Positions 44,071-54,005 of a DNA stretch of 64,000 nucleotides are shown piece by piece; the first letter of the stretch is position 1; each line of letters opens with the position of its first letter. Position numbers and translations under genes: made by a program. Source of the stretch: Candidatus Colicola equi (GTDB lineage: Bacteria > Bacteroidota > Bacteroidia > Bacteroidales > Paludibacteraceae); the NCBI GenBank assembly GCA_018066175.1, contig JAGHRV010000007.1:19799-83798 (forward strand). The letters run 5' to 3'. The notes beneath the pieces are model-generated. The model was not told where the DNA came from and made no database searches. It saw only the letters and a list, made by a program, of their open reading frames with translations.

Positions 44071-45521
44071 GATTTAAATCGATATATTTACGTGAAGCCT
44101 TTGAAGAAAGACATATAGAGTGGTCTGTGAACAACCTAATTCATAGTGATAATAATAGTAAGGGGAAAACGACATTATTGCGACTTTTATTGTATTCAAT
44201 AGGCTATAATATACCTAATACGCATGACATAAAGTTTGAGAAGTGCATTGTTGAAAGTGTTATAGAAACAGACTCGTATGAAGAAATTAGTTTTAAGCGC
44301 AACGCGAGAAATCATATATTTGTGACGAAAAATAATGAGTCTCAAACATATATCTTGCCTAGTCAGGAATGCGAATTACATCAATTCATATTTGGAATAT
44401 CTAATACGGATGTGTTAGATAACTTATTAGGTACATTTTATTTTGATCAAGAACATGGTTGGCAATCTATGAATAAGGGTATAGTCATAGGTGGTGTACG
44501 ATTTAATACAGAAGAGTTAATACGAGGCATTGCAGATATTGATTGTCGCAAAGAGAAACAACAGCGAGAAAAATTATCGCATGAAATAAGTAGGTTGCAG
44601 CAAATGTTGAGCATATCTCAATATCAAGCTCAAATTGATACTGAGACAATGAATATGTCTGGAACATCATTTAATACGCAAATAGAAAGCCAAATTGTTC
44701 AACAACAGATGAGTCTGAATATATTAAAGGCAGAGTTGATTAGAATAGATAAAGCTTTACAAGCAAATAAGAATATTCGAAAATATATTGAAGATTTAAA
44801 ACTGATTGTAAAATTGTCAGATGGACAAGAAGTACCTGTGACGAAAGACAATATTGTGGGGATGGAGGATACAATAAATTATTTAGAGGTAAAAAGAAAA
44901 AATATTGCAGGAAAATATAACAACATATCAAAAATAATAGAAAATAAAGCAAAATTAATACATCGAGAAGACTTGCAACAATCATTTTTTGATAATGTGG
45001 AGTCCATTCAAGATATTTTTGATCAAAAAATCTCTCAGATTCCAATTAATGCGGTATATGTGCAAAGAAAGATTGAGCAACTCAAAAAAGAGCGCGATAC
45101 CATTAATGAACGAATCCGCGCATTAACATATTTTGATAGAGGAGCCAAGATTTCTGATTCTATTTTTAAAACAATAAATTATATTTTAGAGAAACTTGGT
45201 GATGAACCATTATCCTCATTGGATAACATTTTTGTAACGAACAAGAAAGAACTATCTGGGGCGATTCTTCATAAACGTGTTTTTGCATATCGTCTGGCAT
45301 GCTTGTTGGAGGTTGAAAAAAAATATAATATAAATCTTCCAATTATACTTGACTCTCCAAGAGGTAAGGAAATTGATAACGAGAATATCAGTAATATGAT
45401 GCTACTACTTAATAAAGAGTTTAAGAAGAATCAAATAATTGTTGCGTCTATATACGATTATAATCTTGATAATTTGCATAGGGTTGAGATTAAAAACCAT
45501 CTCATAGAGCAGACTGAGTAA
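44067..45521 (+). CDS. SMC-like ATPase with coiled coil, defence candidate
   Basis: A 484-aa ATPase. The N-terminal Walker A is deviant (HSDNNSKGKTTLLRLLLYS, about residues 26-44), a form also seen in DUF2326-like SMC relatives. A central coiled coil (residues 165-350, rich in Lys, Glu, Gln, Ile) follows. A C-terminal Walker B-like LPIILDSPRGKEIDNENI is near residue 423, and IIVASIYDYNLD comes after it. The short length and the nuclease gene in front suggest a two-gene Lamassu-like or ABC-3C-like module. No third component is seen. Confidence 0.72.
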   Translation: MRFKSIYLREAFEERHIEWSVNNLIHSDNNSKGKTTLLRLLLYSIGYNIPNTHDIKFEKCIVESVIETDSYEEISFKRNARNHIFVTKNNESQTYILPSQECELHQFIFGISNTDVLDNLLGTFYFDQEHGWQSMNKGIVIGGVRFNTEELIRGIADIDCRKEKQQREKLSHEISRLQQMLSISQYQAQIDTETMNMSGTSFNTQIESQIVQQQMSLNILKAELIRIDKALQANKNIRKYIEDLKLIVKLSDGQEVPVTKDNIVGMEDTINYLEVKRKNIAGKYNNISKIIENKAKLIHREDLQQSFFDNVESIQDIFDQKISQIPINAVYVQRKIEQLKKERDTINERIRALTYFDRGAKISDSIFKTINYILEKLGDEPLSSLDNIFVTNKKELSGAILHKRVFAYRLACLLEVEKKYNINLPIILDSPRGKEIDNENISNMMLLLNKEFKKNQIIVASIYDYNLDNLHRVEIKNHLIEQTE

Positions 45522-45571
45522 ATTTAATATTATATAACGATTGTAAGGCACTATCCTAAAATATAGAGAAT

Positions 45572-46021
45572 ATGATTCATCCATTATCAGATTGTCAAGC
45601 GCAAATACCGGAATCTACTAAGGTATGGCAGTTTTGTGTGATTCTTCCCAACGCAAAAATTGGAGAGAATTGCAATATTTGCAGTCATTGCCTCATAGAA
45701 AATGAGGCGGTGATAGGAAATAACTGCACCATCAAGTGCGGTGTTCAAATATGGGATGGTTTAACGTTAGAAGACAACGTATGTGTTGGCGCTAATGTGA
45801 CGTTTACTAATGACCGTTATCCCCATGCAAAGAACGCGGATTGGAAGTTAGAAAAGACAATTATCAAGGAAGGCGCAAGTATTGGTGCTGGAAGTACTAT
45901 CCTTTGTGGCATCACGATAGGAGAGGGAGCAATGATTGGTGCAGGAAGTGTTGTTACGAAGGATGTCCCAGCCGGTGAAGTATGGGTAGGCAATCCTGCT
46001 AAGTTTTTAAAAAAGATATGA
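45572..46021 (+). CDS. Hexapeptide-repeat acyltransferase (FdtC/WlbB-like)
   Basis: A 149-aa left-handed beta-helix protein: [35 protein letters not shown], and [44 protein letters not shown]. Such proteins N-acetylate the 3-amino group of dTDP-Fuc3N or dTDP-Qui3N. With fdtA and fdtB in the same locus this is the probable third enzyme. It overlaps the next gene by 4 bases. Confidence 0.88.
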   Translation: MIHPLSDCQAQIPESTKVWQFCVILPNAKIGENCNICSHCLIENEAVIGNNCTIKCGVQIWDGLTLEDNVCVGANVTFTNDRYPHAKNADWKLEKTIIKEGASIGAGSTILCGITIGEGAMIGAGSVVTKDVPAGEVWVGNPAKFLKKI

Positions 46022-47115
46022 GCACAATTAGAGATTTAATACGAAATCTTCTTCCTTATTTTGTGGTGAAGGGAATACAACAAAAGCGACGTGATAGACG
46101 CTCATTTTTGAATGGGTATTTGTCTTATGTGACTAGTACAAAACATATTTCTCTTAAGAATGAAAGTGGGTTTGATAATATTATTTCTGTACAAGGATTT
46201 GGCTATAGTGGATCAGGGGCTGTTTTAGACTTGTTAAGAGAGTATGATAATATGTCTGTTGTCGGACATGTTGATAAGGAAGGTAGTGTAACCAAAGATG
46301 TTACGATTGACTATGAAGTAGATTTTATCCGTATTGCAGGAGGCCTTCTTGAAGTTGAGAAATACCTTGATTCTCACAACCTTTTTCATAATGATGCATT
46401 GCTTCATCGTGTGGCATTAATGATCCAAAATTTGCAAATATATCGAGAGGTTCGTGAATCGCGTCCATTTTTTTATGAGTTTTTTTCTCAAATATGTACT
46501 ATAGGGGGGGCATTGTCTCCGCGATTACAATATTATAATACACATCTTAAACATGATTCAAAATTGATATTGTATCTAAAAAGAATGACGAATGATGATT
46601 ATCATTTGTTGTGCCGACGGCTAATAAATTCAATCTTGTCTTTATATCAAGGACCTGCACATAAAAAGAATATTGTTTTAGATCAATTGTTTTCTGATAT
46701 GGAATTTGATATGCATCGAGAGATGTCATACATCCCTAATCTAAAGACAATAGTGGTGTATCGTGATCCTCGTGACATTTTTTGTTTTGCAAGAGAAAAG
46801 GATGTTGAGTGGATTCCTCATAGTGATGTTGATCTATTTATTGAATGGTATCAGCAAATGATAGATAACTATTCAGTGGGCGAATCGAAATTATATTATT
46901 CGGTACGTTTTGAGGATTTAATATTCTCGTATCGTAAAACTATTATTGGCATTGAAAATTATTTAGGAGTAGATTCGTCAATGCATATAAATTCATATAA
47001 ATGCTTTAATCCAGAATACTCTGCACTTAATGTTGGTATGTGGAAATCTGATATCCAGAATATTAAGCAATATCAAAAAATAGCAATTGAACTAGAAACG
47101 TTGTGTTATCATTGA
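46018..47115 (+). CDS. Sulfotransferase-like protein
   Basis: A 365-aa protein with a P-loop-like [19 protein letters not shown] near residue 58 in the place of the PAPS 5'-phosphosulfate loop, and [19 protein letters not shown] near residue 245 in the place of the 3'-phosphate-binding motif. It probably sulfates a glycan. A G7 tract (46504-46510, about residue 164) lies in the frame, which is intact here. Strongly AT-rich. It precedes the phosphonate genes by 11 bases. Confidence 0.7.
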   Translation: MSTIRDLIRNLLPYFVVKGIQQKRRDRRSFLNGYLSYVTSTKHISLKNESGFDNIISVQGFGYSGSGAVLDLLREYDNMSVVGHVDKEGSVTKDVTIDYEVDFIRIAGGLLEVEKYLDSHNLFHNDALLHRVALMIQNLQIYREVRESRPFFYEFFSQICTIGGALSPRLQYYNTHLKHDSKLILYLKRMTNDDYHLLCRRLINSILSLYQGPAHKKNIVLDQLFSDMEFDMHREMSYIPNLKTIVVYRDPRDIFCFAREKDVEWIPHSDVDLFIEWYQQMIDNYSVGESKLYYSVRFEDLIFSYRKTIIGIENYLGVDSSMHINSYKCFNPEYSALNVGMWKSDIQNIKQYQKIAIELETLCYH

Positions 47116-47126
47116 AATTATAAATT

Positions 47127-48437
47127 ATGTCACAAAAATTAGTATATGTAGGAATGTCGGCGGATATCATTCATCCGGGGCATTTGAATATTATTCATGA
47201 GGCGTCTAAATTAGGTCGCGTAGTAGTAGGAGTATTGACGGATGCTGCTATAGCTAGTTATAAACGTTTGCCATATTTAAACTATGAGCAACGTTCCATA
47301 GTTGTTAGTAATTTGAAAGGTGTTAGTGAGATTGTCCCTCAAGCGACCTTGGATTATCGACCTAATCTGAGAAAACTTAAGCCAGATTATGTGGTTCATG
47401 GTGACGATTGGAAAGAGGGCGTACAGAAAAAGACACGTCAGGACATCATCGACTGCCTTGCAGAGTGGGGAGGACAAGTGATTGATGTACCATATACAAA
47501 GGGTATTTCGTCCTCGATGCTGAATGAGCGTCTAAAAGAGATTGGTACGACTCCGGATGTGCGACTGAAGCGACTGAAACGACTGATTGGTGCGAAGAAG
47601 ATTGTACGTATTCTGGAGAGCCATAGCGGATTAACAGGTTTGATTATTGAGAATACTTTTGTACAGAAAAATGGCATGAAAGTAGAATTTGACGGTATGT
47701 GGGCTAGTTCGTTGACAGATTCAACCAGCAAAGGTAAACCTGATATTGAAGCAGTAGATTTGACTACGCGTTTGCATGACTTGAATGATGCGTTGGAAGT
47801 TACCACAAAACCGGTTATCTTTGATGGTGATACAGGTGGTAAGGTGGAGCATTTCCCTTTTATGGTACGAACTTTGGAACGCCTAGGTATATCTGCTGTG
47901 ATTATTGAAGACAAAGTGGGGTTAAAGCAAAACTCTTTGTTCGGTACGGATGCTATTCAAACACAAGATACAATAGACGGATTCTGTACGAAGATTAAGG
48001 CTGGAAAAAATGCACAGATTACGGATGATTTTATGATTATTGCTCGTGTGGAGAGCTTGATAGCTGGTAAACCAGTAGAGGACGCATTGGAACGTGCTCA
48101 TGCTTATGTGGAGGCCGGTGCTAATGGTATTATGATTCATTCAAAGAATAAAGATGGATTGGATATAAAAGAATTCTGCTTGCGTTTCCGAGAAAAGGAC
48201 TCAAAAACGCCCATCGTTATTGTACCAACAACATTCAATCAATTTACAGAAGATGAATTTGCTGAGTGGGGAGTTAATGTTGTAATTTATGCTAATCATA
48301 TGTTACGTTCTGCATACCCCGCTATGGTTAATTGCGCAAAAAGTATTCTTGAAAATGGCCGTTGCAAGGAGGCAAGTGAAGAATATTGTATGCCGATAAA
48401 AGAAATATTAACCCTTATTCCCGGAACACACGCCTAA
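47127..48437 (+). CDS. Phosphoenolpyruvate mutase fused to an N-terminal cytidylyltransferase domain
   Basis: The N-terminal ~135 residues are a TagD/GlyCT-type nucleotidyltransferase ([18 protein letters not shown] with the HxGH motif, and [10 protein letters not shown]). A short [13 protein letters not shown] linker encoded by a 9-base repeat follows. The C-terminal ~290 residues are PEP mutase: [16 protein letters not shown] and [15 protein letters not shown] (EDK and NS motifs, near residue 260). The mutase forms phosphonopyruvate. The fused domain could activate the final phosphonate as a CMP ester for transfer to the glycan. The symbol pepM/aepX would cover only the second domain. Confidence 0.9.
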   Translation: MSQKLVYVGMSADIIHPGHLNIIHEASKLGRVVVGVLTDAAIASYKRLPYLNYEQRSIVVSNLKGVSEIVPQATLDYRPNLRKLKPDYVVHGDDWKEGVQKKTRQDIIDCLAEWGGQVIDVPYTKGISSSMLNERLKEIGTTPDVRLKRLKRLIGAKKIVRILESHSGLTGLIIENTFVQKNGMKVEFDGMWASSLTDSTSKGKPDIEAVDLTTRLHDLNDALEVTTKPVIFDGDTGGKVEHFPFMVRTLERLGISAVIIEDKVGLKQNSLFGTDAIQTQDTIDGFCTKIKAGKNAQITDDFMIIARVESLIAGKPVEDALERAHAYVEAGANGIMIHSKNKDGLDIKEFCLRFREKDSKTPIVIVPTTFNQFTEDEFAEWGVNVVIYANHMLRSAYPAMVNCAKSILENGRCKEASEEYCMPIKEILTLIPGTHA

Positions 48438-49570
48438 TGGTAACGCCGAAAATATTTATAGAAACATTGGAACAATACGGGGTTGACTTCTTTGCAGGAG
48501 TACCCGATTCGTTGTTAAAAAATATCTGTGCCTATATTACTGACTATTGTGACAAATCGCACCATATCATTGTTGCTAATGAAGGCGGTGCAGTAGGTCT
48601 GGCTGCCGGGTATCATTTGGCGACAGGTAAAACGGCTATGGTTTATATGCAAAATTCCGGCGAAGGGAATGTGGTCAATCCACTATTATCTTTGGCCGAT
48701 GAGGATGTATATGGCATACCAATGCTTCTATTGATAGGCTGGCGTGGTGAACCGGGTGTTCATGACGAGCCACAACATGTTAAACAAGGTAAGGTAACAT
48801 TGGATTTGCTCAATGCTATGCAGATTGACTACGAGGTATTGGCAGATACAGATGATGAAGCAACAAAGCAAATCGCAAAGGCAGCTGCCTATATGAAAGC
48901 CAATAGTAAGCCCTATGCATTGGTGGTGAGGAAGGGGACATTTGATGAATATAAACTTCAACAAAATATAGATAACCTTTGTCCTATGTCTCGTGAACAA
49001 GCCATTCAAATAGTGGTTGATAAACTGCGTGAGGATGATATTGTGGTTAGTACTACAGGTATGATTAGTCGTGAGTTGTTCGAGTATCGCGAGGCCAAGC
49101 AACAAGGACACGAACACGATTTTTTGACAGTAGGTAGTATGGGACATGCTAGCCAGATTGCCTTGGGTATTGCGTTGCAAAAAACAAATAGACGTGTCTT
49201 CTGCTTTGATGGTGATGGAGCTATGCTAATGCATATGGGTTCGATGGCAATTGTTGGAGAATATAGCCCGAAGAATATGGTGCATATCGTGTTTAATAAT
49301 GGCGCACATGATTCGGTAGGAGGCCAGCCGACCGTAGGGCAACAGATTGATGTGGAAGCTATTGCCAAAGCAGTGGGATATGCCGATGTCATCAGCGTAG
49401 ATAATCCAATGGCATTGATGGCTGCCATGAATCATGTAAATAGTGCTGTGATAGATGGCGTGTCATTGATCAATGTGAATGTCCACAAGGGCAATCGCAA
49501 GGATTTAGGGCGCCCGACGACTACACCGAAGGAAAATAAGAACGCTTTAATGGAAGAACTGCATAAATGA
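48437..49570 (+). CDS. Phosphonopyruvate decarboxylase
   Basis: A 377-aa thiamine-diphosphate enzyme: DFFAGVPDSLLKNI, ANEGGAVGLAAGYHLATGKTA, and the ThDP site FDGDGAMLMHMGSMAIVG plus VHIVFNNGAHDSVGGQPT. It drives the unfavourable mutase step by decarboxylating phosphonopyruvate to phosphonoacetaldehyde. The ATG at 48437 overlaps the mutase stop by one base. Longer readings run into the mutase gene. Confidence 0.93.
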   Translation: MVTPKIFIETLEQYGVDFFAGVPDSLLKNICAYITDYCDKSHHIIVANEGGAVGLAAGYHLATGKTAMVYMQNSGEGNVVNPLLSLADEDVYGIPMLLLIGWRGEPGVHDEPQHVKQGKVTLDLLNAMQIDYEVLADTDDEATKQIAKAAAYMKANSKPYALVVRKGTFDEYKLQQNIDNLCPMSREQAIQIVVDKLREDDIVVSTTGMISRELFEYREAKQQGHEHDFLTVGSMGHASQIALGIALQKTNRRVFCFDGDGAMLMHMGSMAIVGEYSPKNMVHIVFNNGAHDSVGGQPTVGQQIDVEAIAKAVGYADVISVDNPMALMAAMNHVNSAVIDGVSLINVNVHKGNRKDLGRPTTTPKENKNALMEELHK

Positions 49571-50616
49571 AACAACTAGCCTATTTGGGACATACTGCCC
49601 TCATTAGTTTCAAGGCGCGTTTAGCAGCAATGCAAATACGTCATTTGTTTTTGGTTCGTGGCAATGCTTCGTATGTAACATGTGGAGCAGAGGCAGTTTT
49701 GACTCCTATTTTTAATGAGTTAGGAATAGATGTAGTGGAGTATAAAGAATTTTCTTCTAATCCAAAAATAGAAGAGGCACAATTGGGATTAGCGAAATTT
49801 ATGGGTAGTCAAGCAGATTGTATTGTGGCAGTAGGTGGAGGTAGTGTGATGGATATGGCGAAACTCATCCGCTATTATGCAGCAGAACAAGGTAATCGGA
49901 CTACATTGTTAGCCCTTCCGACAACGGCAGGAACAGGTGCAGAAGCTACCCATTTTGCCGTAGTGTACATAGATGGTAAAAAACAAAGCATAGAAGCGGA
50001 TGATATTTTGCCGGATATGGCATTTGTCTATCCACCATTCACTTATGGCAACAATGCCTATTTGACGGCATGCACAGGTTTTGATGCATTAGCGCAAGCT
50101 ATTGAAGCGTTTTGGAATAAAAATGCCACACCTGAAAGTGATGAATATGCATTAAAAGCTATAAGTTATATACACCACCAATTGCCTCAATGTGTGCATA
50201 ATTCAACAAATATTTTACGAGATGAGTTAGCGATAGGTGCATATTGGGCGGGCAGAGCCATTAATATCACGAAGACTACCGCTCCTCATGCATTCTCTTA
50301 TGCTTTTACTAGCAAATGTGGCTATCCACATGGTCATGCGGTAGCTTTGATATTCCCTTTTTTTGCAGAACTGAATCTTAAAAATACTGAAAAAGAGAAG
50401 GTGTTGAGATGGATTTTGCATATTGGTAATGAGATATCATTGCAAACTTATTTCTTGCAATATATTAGGGGAATAGGTTTAGATTATCGCGGTGTTGGCT
50501 CGTGTCAATTGGTTGACGTCTTAAATGAGGTGAATTTGCAACGATTGGCTAATAATCCCGTAGTGGTTAATAGAAATACGATACAAGAACTTTGTGAGTT
50601 TGTGAATAGTTTATGA
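49567..50616 (+). CDS. Iron-containing alcohol dehydrogenase (phosphonoacetaldehyde reductase)
   Basis: A 349-aa group III alcohol dehydrogenase: [32 protein letters not shown], the metal-site [28 protein letters not shown] and [14 protein letters not shown]. In this position it most likely reduces phosphonoacetaldehyde to 2-hydroxyethylphosphonate. No phosphonoacetaldehyde transaminase is present, so 2-aminoethylphosphonate is less likely. Overlaps of 4 bases on both sides. Confidence 0.87.
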   Translation: MKQLAYLGHTALISFKARLAAMQIRHLFLVRGNASYVTCGAEAVLTPIFNELGIDVVEYKEFSSNPKIEEAQLGLAKFMGSQADCIVAVGGGSVMDMAKLIRYYAAEQGNRTTLLALPTTAGTGAEATHFAVVYIDGKKQSIEADDILPDMAFVYPPFTYGNNAYLTACTGFDALAQAIEAFWNKNATPESDEYALKAISYIHHQLPQCVHNSTNILRDELAIGAYWAGRAINITKTTAPHAFSYAFTSKCGYPHGHAVALIFPFFAELNLKNTEKEKVLRWILHIGNEISLQTYFLQYIRGIGLDYRGVGSCQLVDVLNEVNLQRLANNPVVVNRNTIQELCEFVNSL

Positions 50617-51848
50617 ACGTACCTTTTCTTTCACTCAAAGATGTTACTGCCCTGCATGGTGCAGAAATCAACGAGGCTGTGAGCCGCGTAGTTAATTCCG
50701 GTTGGTACCTTCAGGGCGAGGAGAACGCTCGCTTTGAGCGCAATTATGCCAACTATATCGGTACCAAACATTGTATAGGCTGTGCCAATGGTCTGGATGC
50801 CCTTATTTGGATTTGGCGTGCATACATTGAATTAGGTGTCATGCAGCCAGGTGACGAAGTTATCCTGCCGGCCAACACCTATATCGCCACCCACCTCGGC
50901 ATCACCGAAAACGGTTTAATCCCGGTATGTGTAGAGCCGAAGGAAGAGACTCTTGAAATAGATGAGGATAAGATTGAAGAGATCTTAGTTAAGAGGGAAG
51001 AGCAAAGAGTTAAGAACGGCATTGAGAATCGAATTAAAGCTATCTGCATCGTTCACCTCTATGGCCGTTGCGCCTATACAGATAAGATTGGTGAACTATG
51101 CAAGAAATACGATCTCAAATTGGTGGAAGACAACGCCCAAGCTCATGGATGCGTAGCGCAGGTAAGAGGTAAGAACGGAGAGGTCAGAACGGTTCGTACC
51201 GGTGCTATTGGCGATGCTGCGGGTCACAGTTTCTATCCGGGCAAGAACCTCGGAGCTTTAGGCGATGGCGGAGCTGTGACGACCAATGATGATGAATTGG
51301 CAGCTTGTATTCGTGCATTAGCTAACTATGGTAGCCAAAAGAAATATGTGTTTCAATACACCGGACGCAACTCTCGTTTGGACGAAATACAAGCCGCGGT
51401 GTTGGATGTTAAACTCAAATACTTGGACCAAGATAATAAGTATCGTCAGCAGGTGGCAACCTACTACTACGACCATATCTCCAATCCGCTGATTACCTTG
51501 CCGAAACGTTTAGATGACGCAAATAATGTATATCACCTGTTCCCCATATTGGTGAAAAGTGAAATCAGTCATCAGTCGTCAGTCATCAGCAATCGTGATC
51601 GTCTGCACGATTATCTCGCCGAGAACGGAGTAGGGACGGTAATCCATTATCCTATTCCCCCACACATGCAAGAGTGCTATGCTAATGCATCGTGGAATCA
51701 CTCTTCCCTTCAGGGAGGAGTCGGAGGTAGGCTATCCCTACCTATCACCGAGAGAATCCATAACTCCGAGCTCAGTCTCCCCATCGGCCCCACCATCACC
51801 ATGGATGAGGTAGCGTATGTGGTGAAGTTGATTAATGAGTTTAAGTAA
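50613..51848 (+). CDS. fdtB: dTDP-3-amino-3,6-dideoxyhexose transaminase (FdtB-like), DegT family
   Basis: A 411-aa PLP aminotransferase: [63 protein letters not shown], and the lysine in [16 protein letters not shown]. Those features match FdtB/QdtB. Relative to usual FdtB it carries extra in-frame segments. One is from a 7-base repeat (51564-51594, [11 protein letters not shown]), one from a palindromic element (51702-51740, [13 protein letters not shown]), and two are AAGAGTT-like (about 50985-51020 and 51160-51190). It overlaps the Fe-alcohol dehydrogenase by 4 bases. Confidence 0.9.
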   Translation: MNVPFLSLKDVTALHGAEINEAVSRVVNSGWYLQGEENARFERNYANYIGTKHCIGCANGLDALIWIWRAYIELGVMQPGDEVILPANTYIATHLGITENGLIPVCVEPKEETLEIDEDKIEEILVKREEQRVKNGIENRIKAICIVHLYGRCAYTDKIGELCKKYDLKLVEDNAQAHGCVAQVRGKNGEVRTVRTGAIGDAAGHSFYPGKNLGALGDGGAVTTNDDELAACIRALANYGSQKKYVFQYTGRNSRLDEIQAAVLDVKLKYLDQDNKYRQQVATYYYDHISNPLITLPKRLDDANNVYHLFPILVKSEISHQSSVISNRDRLHDYLAENGVGTVIHYPIPPHMQECYANASWNHSSLQGGVGGRLSLPITERIHNSELSLPIGPTITMDEVAYVVKLINEFK

Positions 51849-51898
51849 CTTTGTTGGCTTGAGGAAGGAGTAGGGAGGCGGCGGAGCGGCACTCTCAT

Positions 51899-51994
51899 GA
51901 GGTAAGAGTTAAGAGCGAAGATGTCATCATTGCCATTGGCTATCGTGCTGAAACGATATGGGAGGAAATGGCGCGTCAAATACAAGTTCAATAA
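51899..51994 (+). pseudogene. C-terminal relic of an unidentified gene
   Basis: An open stretch ends in TAA and reads VRVKSEDVIIAIGYRAETIW and on to EEMARQIQVQ. It looks like a real protein tail but has no start of its own, since it emerges from repeat sequence. The first codons derive from a GTAAGAGTTAAGAG repeat. The family is not recognised. Confidence 0.4.
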
Positions 51995-52045
51995 ACGAAT
52001 ATTTGTTTTTAGGAAATGAAGAAGTCTCGCAAAATCCCACCAAAA

Positions 52046-52076
52046 TTTGCATATATCAAAAAAAGTAGTAATTTTG
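52046..52076 (+). promoter_or_regulatory. Promoter of the 540-aa gene
   Basis: TTTG (52046-52049), 19-base spacer with ATATATCAAAAAAA, then TAATTTTG (52069-52076). It is strikingly similar to the dnaA promoter, including the CCAAA before the -33 box and the AGTAATTTTG at the -7 box. Confidence 0.75.
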
Positions 52077-52268
52077 TTGTTGAAAGAAATTTCGATTTGA
52101 TGAGGAGACGATTAAAAAGTTGAAGGATTAGTGGAATGGTGATGAGGAGAAAATCGAGAAGGTCGGAGAGATGGAGTTTAGAGTTGGGGGTATATCGCCA
52201 ATTAATAGCTTGCGGTGAGCTGAGATAAAAATATAGCAAAAATGTATGATTTGAAATTCTGATTTAAT

Positions 52269-53891
52269 ATGCCGAAGCGATTGAAAATAGAAGATGTGAT
52301 AGATCGAATGTATCTTTTGATGGAGCAGAAGGAAGACGAAACGCTGATTGAGGATACATACCACGAACTGTGCGAGGAATTTAATCTGATTGCTAACATG
52401 TCAGATGATGCATACACTATCTTTGTCCAGTTCAAGGCAATGGCTTGTGTAGTGAGAGCTAATATCTATGCCAATAATGCTGACGCCATCGAGGAGGAAC
52501 TCAGTATGTTGTCAGCTATGGAGGGAGTGCAAGCAATGAGGATTCTGACAGACTCCCAATTTCTGAAGATATATGAGTTAGTGCATGAGGTGGTAGATGA
52601 TTGCAATGAGTTTTGTAAAAAGAACGGGTTTGATCCATGGGGTGCTGATATGGTGAAGGACTTCGGAAAGATAAATAATTCGTATGACGAAATTGAACAT
52701 AAGCCGGAAGCAGAACATGATTGCTATTTGTGTAGAGTGCGTGAGGGTAACTTCCCGGGGTCGCATCTCGCTCCCAATTTCCTTATTCAGCCCTTCTTGA
52801 CGGAAGAACATACGGTGAAGAGAAATAAGGAAATTTACACCGAAATAGTATTGGGAGAGAACAAAAAAGCCAGGAAGTGGGGACGTGAAGTTCTGCCGGA
52901 GACAGTGGCTGATCAGTTTGGCGAAGTGACGGATGAGGAACTAACTCGGATAAAAACCAGTGCTCTAACGAGAGATAATTATTTTTGTCACAAATGTGAG
53001 GATCGATTTGGCTTATATGAGACGGTGTATTCGGAATATCATACAGGTAAGAAGATGTCTATAGATCCTAAACATAGTTATATCTTCTGGTTAGGTGTAT
53101 TTTGGCGGTTGTCGATTGCGAATATGTGTGTGAAGATGAGTCCGGAGGATGAAGATCAGATTCGTCAAATCTTGGATGCTGTTATGCCGTACGAGAAGAA
53201 GAATATGCAGCAACCAGTTTCGGCAGAGAGCATGGGTGACTATTGCTATACCATCGTTCATTGTGCTAATACCAAATCCGAACGTTTTGCCTTATTGGGA
53301 CGACATACAGGCGAACCTCCATATGTGTTGGTGATTGGTTCGTACATCATTACGTTGTATCGTAATAGAGAGGAGGCAAAGGATGTCTTGTATTCACTAA
53401 ATGATTATACCAAAGCGGAGGAAACGGTTGAGGTCGATTTTTGGGATTATTGGCGGATGAAGCAGATGGTTATGAATGAAATTCAGTTTGAGGAGATGTC
53501 GAACATGCACGATGGCGGTAGCCATATGACGGATATTGCATTTGGTGGAGACAACGATAATTTAGCTCGAGTCTTCATGCCTGCCGGGGGAGATGTAAAT
53601 AAGATGCCGGAACGTGGGGAGGGGAAGTATGGTTTTGTAATACCAGGCGCATTAATGAAATTGCTGGCTTATAGTCGGGAGCATGCTTTTGATGATGTGG
53701 ATGAAATGTGGAAGGGATTTGAAAAGGAATACGGTTATACAAAGGAGGAGATAGAAGTTATAGCCAACGATGTGTTGGACGGTGGTAATATTCGCAGAAT
53801 AATGTCGGATGCAGATCGTGAACGCCATAAACGTAGACAGCAGGCGAGTAAAGCGAAACAACATAGAAATAAGCGAAGAAGAAAACATTAA
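52269..53891 (+). CDS. 540-aa protein with CxxC pairs, unknown function
   Basis: A helical N-terminal part (residues 1-150) is followed by CYLCRVREGNFPGSHLAPNF near residue 157 and CHKCEDRFGLYE near residue 240. This spaced CxxC/CxxC set with a His suggests a zinc-bound treble-clef or HNH-like core. The C-terminus is very basic (RRQQASKAKQHRNKRRRKH), which fits nucleic-acid binding. No named family is recognised. It has its own promoter and stands 114 bases before the Septu-like pair, so a defence role is possible but unproven. Confidence 0.7.
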   Translation: MPKRLKIEDVIDRMYLLMEQKEDETLIEDTYHELCEEFNLIANMSDDAYTIFVQFKAMACVVRANIYANNADAIEEELSMLSAMEGVQAMRILTDSQFLKIYELVHEVVDDCNEFCKKNGFDPWGADMVKDFGKINNSYDEIEHKPEAEHDCYLCRVREGNFPGSHLAPNFLIQPFLTEEHTVKRNKEIYTEIVLGENKKARKWGREVLPETVADQFGEVTDEELTRIKTSALTRDNYFCHKCEDRFGLYETVYSEYHTGKKMSIDPKHSYIFWLGVFWRLSIANMCVKMSPEDEDQIRQILDAVMPYEKKNMQQPVSAESMGDYCYTIVHCANTKSERFALLGRHTGEPPYVLVIGSYIITLYRNREEAKDVLYSLNDYTKAEETVEVDFWDYWRMKQMVMNEIQFEEMSNMHDGGSHMTDIAFGGDNDNLARVFMPAGGDVNKMPERGEGKYGFVIPGALMKLLAYSREHAFDDVDEMWKGFEKEYGYTKEEIEVIANDVLDGGNIRRIMSDADRERHKRRQQASKAKQHRNKRRRKH

Positions 53892-54005
53892 CTATATAGT
53901 GGGGCATGTATGTTGATTTGTTTTTGTGGATGTTTATACCTTAGATGTCATATTTGATTGCACATAATAAATACAAATTAGACATACTACAGTAAATAAT
54001 GGATT

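Larger units (their letters stand above)
51849..52268. other. 420-base boundary region between glycan locus and defence island
   Basis: No complete gene. It holds a GGAGTAGGGAGGCGGCGGAG-type repeat fragment, a 31-codon coding relic (51899-51994), the promoter at 52046-52076, and an untranslated leader of about 190 bases for the next gene, in which I see nothing further. Confidence 0.6.
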
